Part shown: positions 52,321 to 62,333 of the stretch, in pieces
Position numbering within the stretch: position 1 is the first letter of the stretch
Layout of the letters: each line of letters starts with the position of its first letter
NCBI GenBank assembly: GCA_028282845.1
Contig: JANQGY010000013.1
Span: 261,350 to 325,349, forward strand
Source of the DNA: a bacterium
GTDB taxonomy: Bacteria > Fidelibacterota > Marinisomatia > Marinisomatales > JAHJCW01
Direction: 5' to 3'
DNA: 64,000 bases
Notes under the pieces: model-generated
Told to the model about the DNA's origin: nothing
What the model saw: the letters and a program-made list of their open reading frames with translations, nothing else
Database searches by the model: none
Translations under genes and position numbers: made by a program

Positions 52321-53613
52321 ATGAGAAACTTAAAAAATTTGACAATAACATTAAGCCTGTTCATTTTTGTGTTGGTATTGCAAGGTTGCTATACACAAAT
52401 GGAAACGACCAAAAAGATAAAAGTTACCAAACATCCGGTCTATGAAGAAAAAACATACGCCTATACTTATCCAACTGAAAATGACTCGTTGGTCTTCTAT
52501 GAGGATAATGAAGGTGATATATATTATTTAGATGAATATGGTAATATGGTATATGTTGAAGATGATTCATTAGTGTCCGAAGCATATTATTCAAGTTTTG
52601 CACTGGAGACACCCAAAACTCAGATCATAGAAAAACACTATTATTACGACCCATTTTACTATGATTATCACTATCCTTATTATAATGATTTTTACTGGAG
52701 CGTAGGAATTTCCTGGCGGAATTATTACAATCCTCGTTTCTGGAATCGCCACTATGTTGGTTGGTATTGGGATTATCCATATTTTGATCCTTACTGGGGT
52801 TATAGTCCGTGGTATGCAACTTATGGCGGTTATTATTGGACACATCATTATGGCAATTATTGGGGACCACATTGGTATAATAGTCATAATGTGTATTATC
52901 ATAAATATAAAAATAAACGTGATTGGGATCGTCGCAATGCGAATGCGGTGGCTAATACCGGAGCGCGGGTGAGAAATACTTATACTGCTAATGCGACAAA
53001 GCCAAAAAATGATACGCCCGCAAAAAGAGAGGTAGTTAGAAGAACTAAGGACCGCAGTAATGACAGTGAAAATCGGAAACCGCGTTCCACCGTAACTAAA
53101 AGATCTCGTTCAAGTTCGACTGAAATTAAAAGAAATAGCGGTAGTAACACACGCTCATCAACTAAAGCCCGTTCCACAACAAAAAGGAGTACAAGCAGTA
53201 AGTTCGATAGAACTGTGAGCAATCGCACCTATACAACTCGCTCAAGTGTTGAGTCAATTAGAAATAAATATAATCAGGTTTCGCAGAGAAATACTGTGAA
53301 TAGAACAGTAAATCGTGTAGTGGTAAAGGATAGTAAAAGGAAAACTGTTGCAGATCATGGTACACATAAATCAAATCCGGTTGTTAGATCGAGTGTAAAA
53401 AAATCCAATAACTCGAAGTCAAGTGCAGTTAGGTCTATAAGAAGTAAGCCAAATAATTCCACAAAGGCAATGAGAAGCAGTTCTAGTAAAAATATGTCAA
53501 ATAAATCAAGTAGTGCTTCATACCGTTCTAACAGTAGCAATCGGTCATCATCAAAAGCAAATAGTACAAGAAGTTCATCAAATAATAGCTCTCGAAGCAG
53601 ATCACGCAGATAA
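52321..53613 (+). CDS. Lipoprotein with Tyr/Trp/His-rich domain and Ser/Arg-rich basic tail
   Basis: This is a 430-aa exported lipoprotein: signal peptide ending in lipobox LQGC (Cys near residue 23). An acidic, Tyr-rich stretch (about 40-95) is followed by a dense Tyr/Trp/His/Pro-rich segment (about 97-195, e.g. YYYDPFYYDYHYPYYND and WGPHWYNSHNVYYHKY). From about 200 to the end runs a long low-complexity tail of Ser, Arg, Lys, Asn and Thr, extremely basic. I know no named family with this whole layout; YxWGxW-like aromatic lipoproteins are the nearest memory. The tail could bind DNA, polyphosphate or acidic polysaccharide. It sits under a sigma-54-type promoter next to a sigma-54 regulator gene. 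Confidence 0.88.
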   Translation: MRNLKNLTITLSLFIFVLVLQGCYTQMETTKKIKVTKHPVYEEKTYAYTYPTENDSLVFYEDNEGDIYYLDEYGNMVYVEDDSLVSEAYYSSFALETPKTQIIEKHYYYDPFYYDYHYPYYNDFYWSVGISWRNYYNPRFWNRHYVGWYWDYPYFDPYWGYSPWYATYGGYYWTHHYGNYWGPHWYNSHNVYYHKYKNKRDWDRRNANAVANTGARVRNTYTANATKPKNDTPAKREVVRRTKDRSNDSENRKPRSTVTKRSRSSSTEIKRNSGSNTRSSTKARSTTKRSTSSKFDRTVSNRTYTTRSSVESIRNKYNQVSQRNTVNRTVNRVVVKDSKRKTVADHGTHKSNPVVRSSVKKSNNSKSSAVRSIRSKPNNSTKAMRSSSSKNMSNKSSSASYRSNSSNRSSSKANSTRSSSNNSSRSRSRR

Positions 53614-53630
53614 CTTAAATGAGGACAATC

Positions 53631-55001
53631 ATGTTTAGACACATTCAAAAGTACGCAATTGGAATCGGATTAATGTTAGGTATTGGATTAGGACAATCGG
53701 CTTGGGACGCCGTAAATATAACGGAAGATGAAGAAGGCATCGGAACGCGTGCTTTAGCAATGGGCGGCGCCTATACGGCATTAGCCGATGATTATTCCGG
53801 AATATACTGGAATCCGGCCGGGTTAGCAGCTGTTAGAAAAAATAAAATTCATACAGAGCTTTCACATTTACAGTTTTCTAACGAAGCATTATATAACGGT
53901 GAATTGAATAATAACAATCAAGGTTTCACCAAGCTCAAATCAATTGGATTCGTGATGCCTTTGCCGACCACACGCGGCAGTCTTGTGATCGCCGGTGGAT
54001 TCAATCGAGTATTGGATTATGATGATCATTTATATTTTGAAGGTGTGGGAGATGTTTCCAATAATATTGGTTTTAATATCGAAGATACTCTTGGTGTAGT
54101 GGATTTTTATTCTTTCGATGAAAATGTCTATAGGCAGGAAGAGGTTCGGAGCGAGGGCAGCTTAAGGCAATGGAGCCTTGGCGGCGCTATTGCCCTTTCA
54201 CCGAACTTTACGTTGGGTGTAACGACTTCATTAGTACATGGTGAGGAAGAATACAGTTTTGCTTTTTCACAGTTTGATGATCTTGATATTTATAATGAGT
54301 TCCCGGAAGACTTTGATGAATACACCGTAAATCAATATCTTAAATCAGATTACTATGCGTTGAATCTAAAAATAGGTGCTATGATAGACCTGAATAAATT
54401 AATCAGGATAGGCGGGGTGATTACTTTCCCTTCGACATATTACGTTGAGGAAACGCATTCGTTCAACGATTATTTATATTTTGATAATGACGCTTTCGAT
54501 CCGATTGAGGATTCGGGGAATTGGGATTATCATGTAAAAACACCATTCATTTTTGATGCGGGACTTGCTATAACAAATAAATTATTTACAGTATCGGGGT
54601 CCGCCCGTTATCGTGACTGGTCGCAAACGCGCTTTGAAGTATCCGATTTTGATATAGATGATGAGTCTTATCAACAAATCGTTAATGAAAATAATATTTT
54701 GGCTCGCGAATATGATCAAACAGTTGAATATCGCTTGGGAGCGGAAATAATGTTGCCGGGATTCGATACCAAACTGCGCGGCGGTTACACATTTACTCCG
54801 AATCCAATAAGGGATTCCGATGATGATCGTTCAGCATATAGTGCCGGTGTAAGTTTTAAAGTTGATAATGATATTAATTTAGATATCTCACTTATTAGAA
54901 AGGACTGGACTCGCAATAGCTGGGATAGTTACACACCGGAAGGAGTGACCGAAGATATTAGTACTAATAAAGTTTTAATTGGTATTTCTTATAACCTCTA
55001 A
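53631..55001 (+). CDS. PorV/FadL-like outer-membrane beta-barrel protein
   Basis: This is a 456-aa outer-membrane protein. A signal peptide (about residues 1-22, ending LGQS) precedes the family opening GTRALAMGGAYTALADDYSGIYWNPAGLA, common to the OMPP1/FadL/TodX and PorV/UPF0164 groups. The rest is alternating beta strands ending in ISYNL. PorV-like members shuttle proteins carrying C-terminal sorting domains in T9SS; FadL-like members import hydrophobic compounds. The window's FlgD-type sorting domains make the former possible, but the call is not decisive. ATG at 53631 is chosen because GAGG lies six bases before it; an ATG four codons earlier has no ribosome site. Confidence 0.85.
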   Translation: MFRHIQKYAIGIGLMLGIGLGQSAWDAVNITEDEEGIGTRALAMGGAYTALADDYSGIYWNPAGLAAVRKNKIHTELSHLQFSNEALYNGELNNNNQGFTKLKSIGFVMPLPTTRGSLVIAGGFNRVLDYDDHLYFEGVGDVSNNIGFNIEDTLGVVDFYSFDENVYRQEEVRSEGSLRQWSLGGAIALSPNFTLGVTTSLVHGEEEYSFAFSQFDDLDIYNEFPEDFDEYTVNQYLKSDYYALNLKIGAMIDLNKLIRIGGVITFPSTYYVEETHSFNDYLYFDNDAFDPIEDSGNWDYHVKTPFIFDAGLAITNKLFTVSGSARYRDWSQTRFEVSDFDIDDESYQQIVNENNILAREYDQTVEYRLGAEIMLPGFDTKLRGGYTFTPNPIRDSDDDRSAYSAGVSFKVDNDINLDISLIRKDWTRNSWDSYTPEGVTEDISTNKVLIGISYNL

Positions 55002-55026
55002 TTATCACCGTTCTTAGAGGACATAA

Positions 55027-55057
55027 AAAAGGGAAGTAGATTATTTACTTCCCTTTT
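55027..55057 (+). terminator. Terminator after the outer-membrane protein gene
   Basis: AAAAGGGAAGTA pairs perfectly over 12 bp with TACTTCCCTTTT around a seven-base loop, an intrinsic terminator 25 bases after the stop. Confidence 0.92.
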
Positions 55058-55128
55058 ATTATTTGTGATATATAGCAACTGTCAAGTAAAATATATCACT
55101 CTATTTTATAATACATTAGGAGTTTGTC

Positions 55129-56346
55129 ATGAAATTACTCCGCCTATTATTGGCGTTGTTGTTAGCTACTATTTATTTTTCATGCAATAAATCAACCACA
55201 AATTCAGATTCGGAACCAACTACCGTTATTTTTGCAGATGCTAACTTTGAACTGCTAATCCGCGAGATTCTCAACATTCCTGACGGAGATATTCTTGACA
55301 CAGATTTATTAACAATTACTACGCTAATCGGTGATGATAGAAATATTGATAATATTTCAGGAATTGAATACTGTATCAACTTAGACACATTAGATTTAGC
55401 TAGGAATAACATATCGGATATAAGTGCGTTAGCAGGATTAACGAACTTGTTAACATTATGGTTCTCATACAATGAGGTTACAGATATCAGTGTACTTTTA
55501 AATTTAACGAATCTTACGGATCTGCGATTTCATAGTAATCAGGTTATTGATATCAGTGTCCTTAGTAACCTGACAAATTTGGATGTAATATCTATTGGTA
55601 GAAATCAGATTAGTAATATCACACCTTTATCAAATCTCGCTAACCTCACGACTCTTTGGATGAACTCGAACCAAATAGACGATATAAATCCTGTATCAAA
55701 TTTAACAAATTTATATACATTAGATTTTTATGGTAACTTAATTAGCGACATAAGTCCGTTAACCAACTTAACCAATCTAACACGACTAACAGCTTCGAAT
55801 AACCAGATAACTGATATCAGTTCCATTGGTAATCTGACAAACTTGGATGAACTATATATCACTGATAATCAAATTGTTGACATTAGCCCGCTCGGTAACC
55901 TGATAAATCTGGACAGATTTCTAATTCAAGGGAATCAAATTTCTGATATTAGTGCACTGACAAATATCTCCCAATTAACATATTTATCTATAGGAACTAA
56001 TCAATTAAATGACATTTCTCCATTGCAATCTTTGACCAATTTAACTTACTTAAATTTATATAATAACCAAATTACTGATATCTCCGTACTCAATAATCTT
56101 GTTGGGTTAATAGAATTATTTATACATAATAATAATATTGTTGATATTACGCCTTTAACTGATTTAATAAGCTTAGACTTAGTATATCTTCAAAATAATC
56201 AGGTAGTTGATATTCTAGCATTAGTTAATAATACCGGTATCAGCGATGGAGATGAAATAAGACTAACAGGAAATCCACTTAGCCAAACTTCAATTGATAC
56301 TTACATCCCTCAATTGGAGGCAAGGGGAGTGACTGTTCATCATTAA
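55129..56346 (+). CDS. Leucine-rich-repeat lipoprotein (internalin-like), copy 1
   Basis: This is a 405-aa surface or periplasmic lipoprotein. Signal peptide with lipobox-like FSCNK (Cys near 19), an N-terminal cap with VIFADANFELLIREIL, then about 12 consecutive 22-residue repeats of the SDS22/internalin type (consensus ISDISPLxNLTNLxxLxLxxNQ). The C-terminal cap reads VNNTGISDGDEIRLTGNPLSQTS ... LEARGVTVHH. Such solenoids bind protein or glycan ligands. A second, homologous gene follows 24 bases later. No anchoring or catalytic domain is present. Confidence 0.92.
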   Translation: MKLLRLLLALLLATIYFSCNKSTTNSDSEPTTVIFADANFELLIREILNIPDGDILDTDLLTITTLIGDDRNIDNISGIEYCINLDTLDLARNNISDISALAGLTNLLTLWFSYNEVTDISVLLNLTNLTDLRFHSNQVIDISVLSNLTNLDVISIGRNQISNITPLSNLANLTTLWMNSNQIDDINPVSNLTNLYTLDFYGNLISDISPLTNLTNLTRLTASNNQITDISSIGNLTNLDELYITDNQIVDISPLGNLINLDRFLIQGNQISDISALTNISQLTYLSIGTNQLNDISPLQSLTNLTYLNLYNNQITDISVLNNLVGLIELFIHNNNIVDITPLTDLISLDLVYLQNNQVVDILALVNNTGISDGDEIRLTGNPLSQTSIDTYIPQLEARGVTVHH

Positions 56347-56370
56347 GATAATAACTTCAAAGAGGAAAAC

Positions 56371-57651
56371 ATGAAAACACCAAAAACAATATATTTGCTA
56401 ATAACATTAATTTTGATAACATCGTGTAAGAAAACACCTACAGGTACATCTGATCCGGTTACAGTAGTCTTCTCTGATGTAAATTTTGAACAAGTAATAC
56501 GTGATGCAATTGGTAAACCTACCGGAGAAATACTTAATACTGATCTAGATTCACTTGAAGTATTAAAAGCAGATTCGAAGGAAATTACTGATATTTCAGG
56601 AATTGAATATTGTACTAACTTAATTGAATTAGATTTAAGATTTAATCAAATAGTTAATATTAGTAGCTTGTCAAATTGCCTTAATCTTGTTGAATTACGA
56701 CTGTACCGAAATGAGATATCAGATATAAGTCCACTATCGAAACTAATAAAGCTTGAAGATTTAAGTATTACAAATAATTCTATTACTGATATAAGTCATT
56801 TGTCATCATTGATAAACTTGCGATCACTTTCAATCTCCGGAAACAATATCTCGGATATGAGCGTTTTGACCAAATTACCTTTACTAGAAAGTTTATCCTT
56901 TGGAATTAATCCAATAGCAGATTATAGTCCCATATCAAGTTTGACAAGCTTAAAACGTATATATTTTCAATCTTTAAATCTTACAAACCTTGATTTTGTA
57001 TCAACTTTAGTTAATCTTACAGATATATCATTTAGATATAATGAAATAAATGACATTAGTGCTTTGGCGAATTTGACACAGCTATCATCTATAAGTGGCG
57101 AACGAAATCAAATCACGGATTTATCACCAATAGCAGGATTAACTAATTTGTATTCTATTCGTTTTGATAGAAACCAGGTCAGTGATATTGGCCCGTTAGC
57201 AAATTTAGTAAATCTACACTCAATTAGAATCTATGATAACCAAATCAGCGATATAAGTCCTCTTGCTAGTTTAACAAATCTCTCGACCTTGTTATTACAA
57301 GATAACCAAATTAGTGACTTAGCACCATTAGCGGAATTAACAAATTTAGCTTGGCTAAGATTAGAGAATAACCAGATTGCTGATATCAATCCATTAAATA
57401 ATTTAATAAAATTAAAAAATCTCAACATAAGTCAAAATCAGATATCTTCATTAGAGGCTTTAACTTCATTAACCAGTATAGAGAAATTGTACTTATCTCA
57501 AAACCAAATCGATGATATTATTGCATTAGTGAATAACAGTGGAATTGGAAACGGTGATGAAATATGGTTGGAAGATAATCCGCTAAGCGATACGTCTAAA
57601 AACACTTATATCCCACAACTGGAGGATAGAGGAGTAACTGTACATCAATAA
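56371..57651 (+). CDS. Leucine-rich-repeat lipoprotein (internalin-like), copy 2
   Basis: This is a 426-aa paralogue of the preceding gene with about 14 repeats. Lipobox ITSCKK (Cys near 19), N-terminal cap VVFSDVNFEQVIRDAIGKPTG, repeats such as ISDISPLASLTNLSTLLLQDNQ, and a C-terminal cap IGNGDEIWLEDNPLSDTS ... LEDRGVTVHQ nearly identical to copy 1. Central repeats 5-7 are the most divergent. Caps are conserved while repeats differ, the pattern expected for duplicated binding proteins with different ligands. Confidence 0.92.
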   Translation: MKTPKTIYLLITLILITSCKKTPTGTSDPVTVVFSDVNFEQVIRDAIGKPTGEILNTDLDSLEVLKADSKEITDISGIEYCTNLIELDLRFNQIVNISSLSNCLNLVELRLYRNEISDISPLSKLIKLEDLSITNNSITDISHLSSLINLRSLSISGNNISDMSVLTKLPLLESLSFGINPIADYSPISSLTSLKRIYFQSLNLTNLDFVSTLVNLTDISFRYNEINDISALANLTQLSSISGERNQITDLSPIAGLTNLYSIRFDRNQVSDIGPLANLVNLHSIRIYDNQISDISPLASLTNLSTLLLQDNQISDLAPLAELTNLAWLRLENNQIADINPLNNLIKLKNLNISQNQISSLEALTSLTSIEKLYLSQNQIDDIIALVNNSGIGNGDEIWLEDNPLSDTSKNTYIPQLEDRGVTVHQ

Positions 57652-57657
57652 ATTGTG

Positions 57658-57714
57658 TACCCCGGACAGGATTCGAACCTGTGGCCCACGGCTTAGAAGA
57701 CCGTTGCTCTATCC
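57658..57714 (-). pseudogene. 5'-truncated tRNA-Arg (TCT) fragment
   Basis: On the minus strand the fragment keeps the end of the D-arm (GGATAGAGCA), the anticodon arm ACGGT-ctTCTaa-GCCGT, the variable loop, T-arm ACAGG-TTCGAAT-CCTGT, acceptor 3' strand CCGGGGT and discriminator A. About 18 nucleotides of the 5' side (acceptor 5' strand and D-stem 5' strand) are missing, so it cannot be functional. Such 3'-part fragments are left at the far end of elements inserted in tRNA genes. The lost 5' side faces right. Confidence 0.85.
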
Positions 57715-57817
57715 TCAGTAAAATGTAAGAAGTATTTATAGAACTGTATCCATAATTAAAAAAGTACTCTCAAGAAAAACATGCTGTAATTCTATATAAG
57801 CATACTAATTTTTAGAT

Positions 57818-60800
57818 ATGAAATGCTTAAAGATTATTTCTATAATAATATTCTTATTATTAAAAGCTAATGTCCATGCACAAATCCCAAATATTATCAT
57901 AAATGAATTTTTAGCTTTAAATAGTAATATCATTTATGATAAAGATTTATTCCAATATTCTGATTGGATTGAAATATATAATGATGATTTGAGTGAAATA
58001 AACCTAAATGGATATTTCATAACAGATAATCTTAATGATCCAACAAAATGGATGATTTCTGATGATATTATAATACAAGCAAAAGGATATGGAATATTGT
58101 GAGCCGACGGTGAGGCTTTTAATAGTCACACTAATTTCAAAATAGAAGCTGATAGCGAACAGTTGGGTATATACTCACCTAGCGTTATACCGATTGACAC
58201 ATTATCATTCCAAACTCAGTTTGTAAACGTATCATACGGTAGAAATATAAATGATAAAAATGAATGGCTGTATTACGATAATCCAACTCCAAAAAGAGCT
58301 AACAGTAATAACGGTATTATAAAACCCGTTTTTAGCACTGCACCAGTATTTTCGCATAAAGGCGGTTTTTATACGAATAATATTTATGTTGAATTATCTA
58401 CAGAAAGTGATGGAGAAATAAGGTATACAGTAGATGGATCTGAACCGACCGAAAATTCAAGGCTCTATACCAACGGTATAGAGGTTAAGGATAAATCATA
58501 TGAACCATTTTATTATGCTGCTATACCGACAAATATTAATACTTACTCATGGATTCAACCCTGGTACCCCCCTAGGGATTTAATAAGACAAGCAACTGTA
58601 ATTAGAGCAAAAACATTTCATGATTACAAACTTAATAGCAATATAGTCACTAATACATTTTTCATAGGCAATGATATTAATAATGCCTATGAAATTCCGG
58701 TGATATCAATCGTATCAGATAAGAAACATCTGTTTAGTGATGCATCGGGTATATATGTACTTGGTGATAAGTATGATGGAAACAAAGATACAGGCAATTA
58801 TTTTTTTGATTGGAATAGACCAGCACACTTTGAATATTTTGATGAAAACAAAGATTTAGTTTTATCACAAACAGTTGATATCAGAACTCAAGGATTATCA
58901 TCTCAAATAAATCCACAAAAAGGATTACATATTATTGCTAGGAAAAAATACGGTGTGGAAAAATTAAATTATCCATTTTTTAAGGACTTTACATCTTCGG
59001 CGAAAAATATTGCGTCCTACAAAAGAATAATTGCTCGTGCCTGGGGTAGTAACTGGCAATATGCAATGTTGTCGGATGCTTATGCTCATACTATATATTC
59101 ACGCTCCTCACTTGATGTTCAAGCTTATCAGCCTGTTATAGTGTTTATTAATGGAGAGTATTGGGGCATTCAAGAATTACGTGAAGCAAATAAAAATCCA
59201 TATTATTTTAATGACCATTATGGAATTGATATTTTAAATCCTGGTGTAGATATCTTGCAAAGTCAAAATGGAATTGATATTTTAAATCCTGGTGTAGATA
59301 TCTTGCAAAGTCAAAATGCATTTGTGGATGAGGGTGATGATATCCACTGGACTATGATGATTAATTTTTTAAGCTCAAATGTCATGACAGATGAAAATTA
59401 TGCTATTTTAGGCAGCTATATGGATATTCCCAATTTCATCGATTATATTGGACATACAGTGTTTTGTAATAAGTTTGATTGGCCAGGACAAAATGAAGCA
59501 TTTTGGAGAGTCAAAACATCAGATGGAAAGTGGTAATGGATTCAATATGATATGGATACAAGCTTTGGCCTACACGGGTATCCTGTTGATTATGACATGA
59601 TTAATCACGTCATTAATGGGGGTATAAATAATAAAGGTCCACATCCAATCTTAATCAAATTACTTGCGAATGACAGGTTTAAAAGTAAATTCATCAATTG
59701 GTTTATGGACAGATTTAATAGTGATTTTCACTACGAAATCTTAAAAGGAATTTTAGATACTATGGTGACACAACTATCGCCATATATACCAGAGCACAGA
59801 AGTCGTTGGGGAATGAATGAAGTATATGATTGGCTCAGCTGGAAATACAATATTAATATTATATATAATTTTATAGAACAACGACAAGAATATATTATTG
59901 AGCATTTAATAAATGAATTTGATATTGATGGATTAGTAAATATTGATATTAGTATTAATAATGGAGGGATTGTTCAGCTAAATACACTAAAAATTGAGAA
60001 TGTTGATTCACAATCGATATGGAGCGGTAAATATTTTAAAAGTATAGATATATCACTACATGCCATTCCTAATGATGGATATGTATTTGATGGCTGGGAA
60101 GGTGATATTGCTTCGATCTCTGATTCGGTTAATTTATCACCCATAACTAATTTATTCATTAATGCTAAATTTTCACCAAGCAAGGTTATCAGAGATATTT
60201 ACATTAACGAGATTCAATATCTAAATGATAATAATATAGCTATTGAAGTGTTTAATGCTAGTAGCCACACTGTATTTACAGATGACCTATATTTCACTGA
60301 TAATCAAAACATATTATTGAAGAATAAACTTGCCGCTTTAGATTCAACATTTAGTCAAATAAAACCTAATGAGTATAAAGTTCTGAATATTAGCAATAAG
60401 AATACATTGAATCAAAATGGAAAGTATTTAGCGATAGCTCAAATTTCTGGAAATGATACAATTATTGTTGATTCCGTTCTCTATCCGATTTTATCAGGTA
60501 ACATATCATATGGACGTTATCCTGACGCCTCAAATAATTGGAAATACCTACCATACCCCACACTAGGACATAGCAATGATTCAATTGTTGGAAACAGCGC
60601 TAACTATACAAGATCATCATTAATAAGGAATTACCCCAATCCTTTTGCAATATCAACAATTATACCCGTTTTTATCTCAGATGATAGTTCTTATGAAGTA
60701 AAAATATTTGATGTGAATGGTATAAATATTAAGAACTACAGTATTACATCAAATTTTAACGGAGTTACTACAATAATATGGGATGGAATCGGTTTGAATA

Positions 60801-60889
60801 ATAAATTTGTATCAAGCGGGATTTATTTTTGTACATTATTTAGAAATGACAAACTAATAGATACTATTAAAATGTTGTTTTTAAAATAA
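57818..60889 (+). pseudogene. CotH-kinase surface protein, interrupted by two in-frame stops
   Basis: One reading frame of 1024 codons encodes a secreted CotH protein but is broken by TGA at 58100-58102 and TAA at 59534-59536. The stops fall inside conserved segments (QAKGYGIL-stop-ADGE, where Trp is usual, and SDGKW-stop-WIQYDMD, where Arg or Lys is usual). The frame resumes perfectly each time. Domains: signal peptide (about 1-21), lamin-tail domain (about 25-150), chitobiase-type Fn3-like domain (about 175-225), CotH kinase domain (about 260-680), a GWEGD-type beta repeat, and a C-terminal FlgD-like sorting domain (NYPNPF ... KMLFLK). A 48-base tandem duplication lies at 59222-59317. It is a recently decayed gene, or an assembly artefact. 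Confidence 0.85.
59222..59317 (+). repeat. Perfect 48-bp tandem duplication inside the CotH gene
   Basis: Two identical, adjacent 48-base units (59222-59269 and 59270-59317) encode the same 16 residues, GIDILNPGVDILQSQN, in frame. Family members normally have this segment once, before the DEGDD motif. The identity points to a very recent slippage duplication or an assembly duplication. Confidence 0.92.
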
Positions 60890-61558
60890 TCATTTGATGT
60901 CGAAAATATATTTTAAATTAATTATTTTTTCTTTTTCTAGTTTTCCCAAGTCTATTAATTCTTCGTAAATCCAACTTATATTAACTGAGTGTTTTTTGCT
61001 AACTGCGACTTTTGCCCCAATATAATATCTCAATATGTCAAATCCGTCAGGGTATTTATTATTATTTACTAGATAAAAAATCTCAGTTCCAACATAGGGC
61101 TTAATTCTGTGAAATGATGACATTTCAATTATTAGTCTTACTCGAAGATGCTCTTCATCTCGCTTTCTAGATAGATTATCCTCAACATTATCAAACCGAT
61201 TTTTTTTATTATATCGAATCCTGAACTTCAAATTTAGTGGTTCTTTATTGGTTTGATAGTAAAAGCTACCATATATTGTATGTTGCTTTACAATCTGTCT
61301 TGATTTATTTCTATAACTTGCAGATAGTTTGAAATGCTTATTAAACCTGTAATTGAAGTCAACGTCAAAAACGACCCATTTTGTCTCATTGTTTGTAAAA
61401 TCAAAATGATATTGTGGTGATAGATCAAGTCTAAAATTTTTAGTTAATTTGTACCGTAGGTCCAAAGATGTACGTAAAACAAAGGTATTTTCAATTGGCT
61501 CTGCTGCGATTAATGAGAAACAAATTAATAAAATTGAGATTGCGGGTTTTTTAAACAA
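60890..61558 (-). CDS. DUF2490-like outer-membrane protein
   Basis: This is a 222-aa exported protein: signal peptide (about residues 1-19, ISILLICFSLIAAEP) then alternating amphipathic beta strands (WVVFDVDFNYRFNKHFKLSASYRNKSRQ, HLRVRLIIEM, YIGAKVAVSKKHSVNISWIYE) ending in LKYIFDIK. The pattern matches the DUF2490 family of small beta-barrels. Its stop directly abuts the CotH pseudogene stop from the opposite strand, with no spacer and no obvious terminator. It probably belongs with the DUF4956/VTC genes upstream on the same strand. Function unknown. Confidence 0.75.
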   Translation of the reverse strand: MFKKPAISILLICFSLIAAEPIENTFVLRTSLDLRYKLTKNFRLDLSPQYHFDFTNNETKWVVFDVDFNYRFNKHFKLSASYRNKSRQIVKQHTIYGSFYYQTNKEPLNLKFRIRYNKKNRFDNVEDNLSRKRDEEHLRVRLIIEMSSFHRIKPYVGTEIFYLVNNNKYPDGFDILRYYIGAKVAVSKKHSVNISWIYEELIDLGKLEKEKIINLKYIFDIK

Positions 61559-61610
61559 TATAAATATTCCTGAAAATTATTATAAGTAAAAAGATTTTGG
61601 ATATTTCTTT

Positions 61611-62195
61611 CTAGTCTTCATAATAAATTCTCACTTGTACTGAATTATTAAGAAAATTAATAGATCCAATTTTTAGTTTCTTAATATTTAGGCCAGTTTT
61701 TGAAGATAGTTCAGCAATCAACTCATCGTGCTTTTCGGGCGAAATAAGTTCGAGATTATTATATATTATTGTTTTTCGTCCAAGATCAGTTGAGAATTTT
61801 CGTTCGAAATAATAAATAGCTAATAAAATAATAATGTTACTAATAATTAATATTAATAGACCTGATGGAAGAATTGTGAGTGCATTGATAATAGCAATAC
61901 TAATAGAAATGAAAATATAAGTCATTTCTTTTATTGGAACAGTTGTAGTTCTATATCTTAAGATCGAAAAAAGTGCAAATATTCCAAATGCAAAACCTAA
62001 ACTAAGCTGTATACTTTGTAATGCAAAACATACTATAAATACAACTATATTGAGAAGAAAAAGGGCAAATAGGATATTCTTTTTACGTCTATCTTTAAAA
62101 TAAATTTTTGCGGTTAAAAATATTATTATAAAATCAAAAATCAGTCGGTAAAGAAATCCAGCTAATTCACTTGAGTACATACTGATAAAATCCAT
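61611..62195 (-). CDS. DUF4956-family membrane protein (first copy)
   Basis: This is a 194-aa protein with four or five membrane helices (about residues 15-33, 40-60, 65-85, 90-130) and the family core GFAFGIFALFSILRYRTTTVPIKEMTYIF. A cytoplasmic C-terminal alpha/beta domain follows (about 140-194). DUF4956 proteins are regularly encoded next to VTC-type polyphosphate polymerases and CotH kinases. Their biochemical role is not established. Another DUF4956 gene lies 1 kb upstream. Confidence 0.85.
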   Translation of the reverse strand: MDFISMYSSELAGFLYRLIFDFIIIFLTAKIYFKDRRKKNILFALFLLNIVVFIVCFALQSIQLSLGFAFGIFALFSILRYRTTTVPIKEMTYIFISISIAIINALTILPSGLLILIISNIIILLAIYYFERKFSTDLGRKTIIYNNLELISPEKHDELIAELSSKTGLNIKKLKIGSINFLNNSVQVRIYYED

Positions 62196-62333
62196 AACTA
62201 TACAAATATTATTTAATTATTGTAAGTCAATTTAAGATTGAAACTAATAGAAAATAAATAGTGTTGACGGATGTTCAAATTTATTTTATAGAAAAATTGT
62301 GACCAATATGTCTTGTAAAATTAGTTAGTTTAT

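Noticed and set aside
52591..53648. Minus-strand ORFs of 80-103 codons opposite the lipoprotein gene
   Set aside because: They mirror the biased composition of the Tyr/Trp/His and Ser/Arg regions and have no ribosome sites or protein-like features.
55400..57550. Regular 66-bp periodicity that could suggest a CRISPR or satellite array
   Set aside because: The period equals a 22-residue leucine-rich repeat in frame; the units diverge as coding repeats do.
58163..59536. Separate CDS beginning MGIYSP and another at 59552 beginning MDTSFG
   Set aside because: Both are in the same frame as the gene starting at 57818 and continue its domains exactly across single stop codons, so they are pieces of one interrupted gene.
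57818..60889. TGA recoding as Trp in this organism
   Set aside because: TGA terminates several clearly intact genes here (for example at 13390 and 32673), and the second interruption is TAA.
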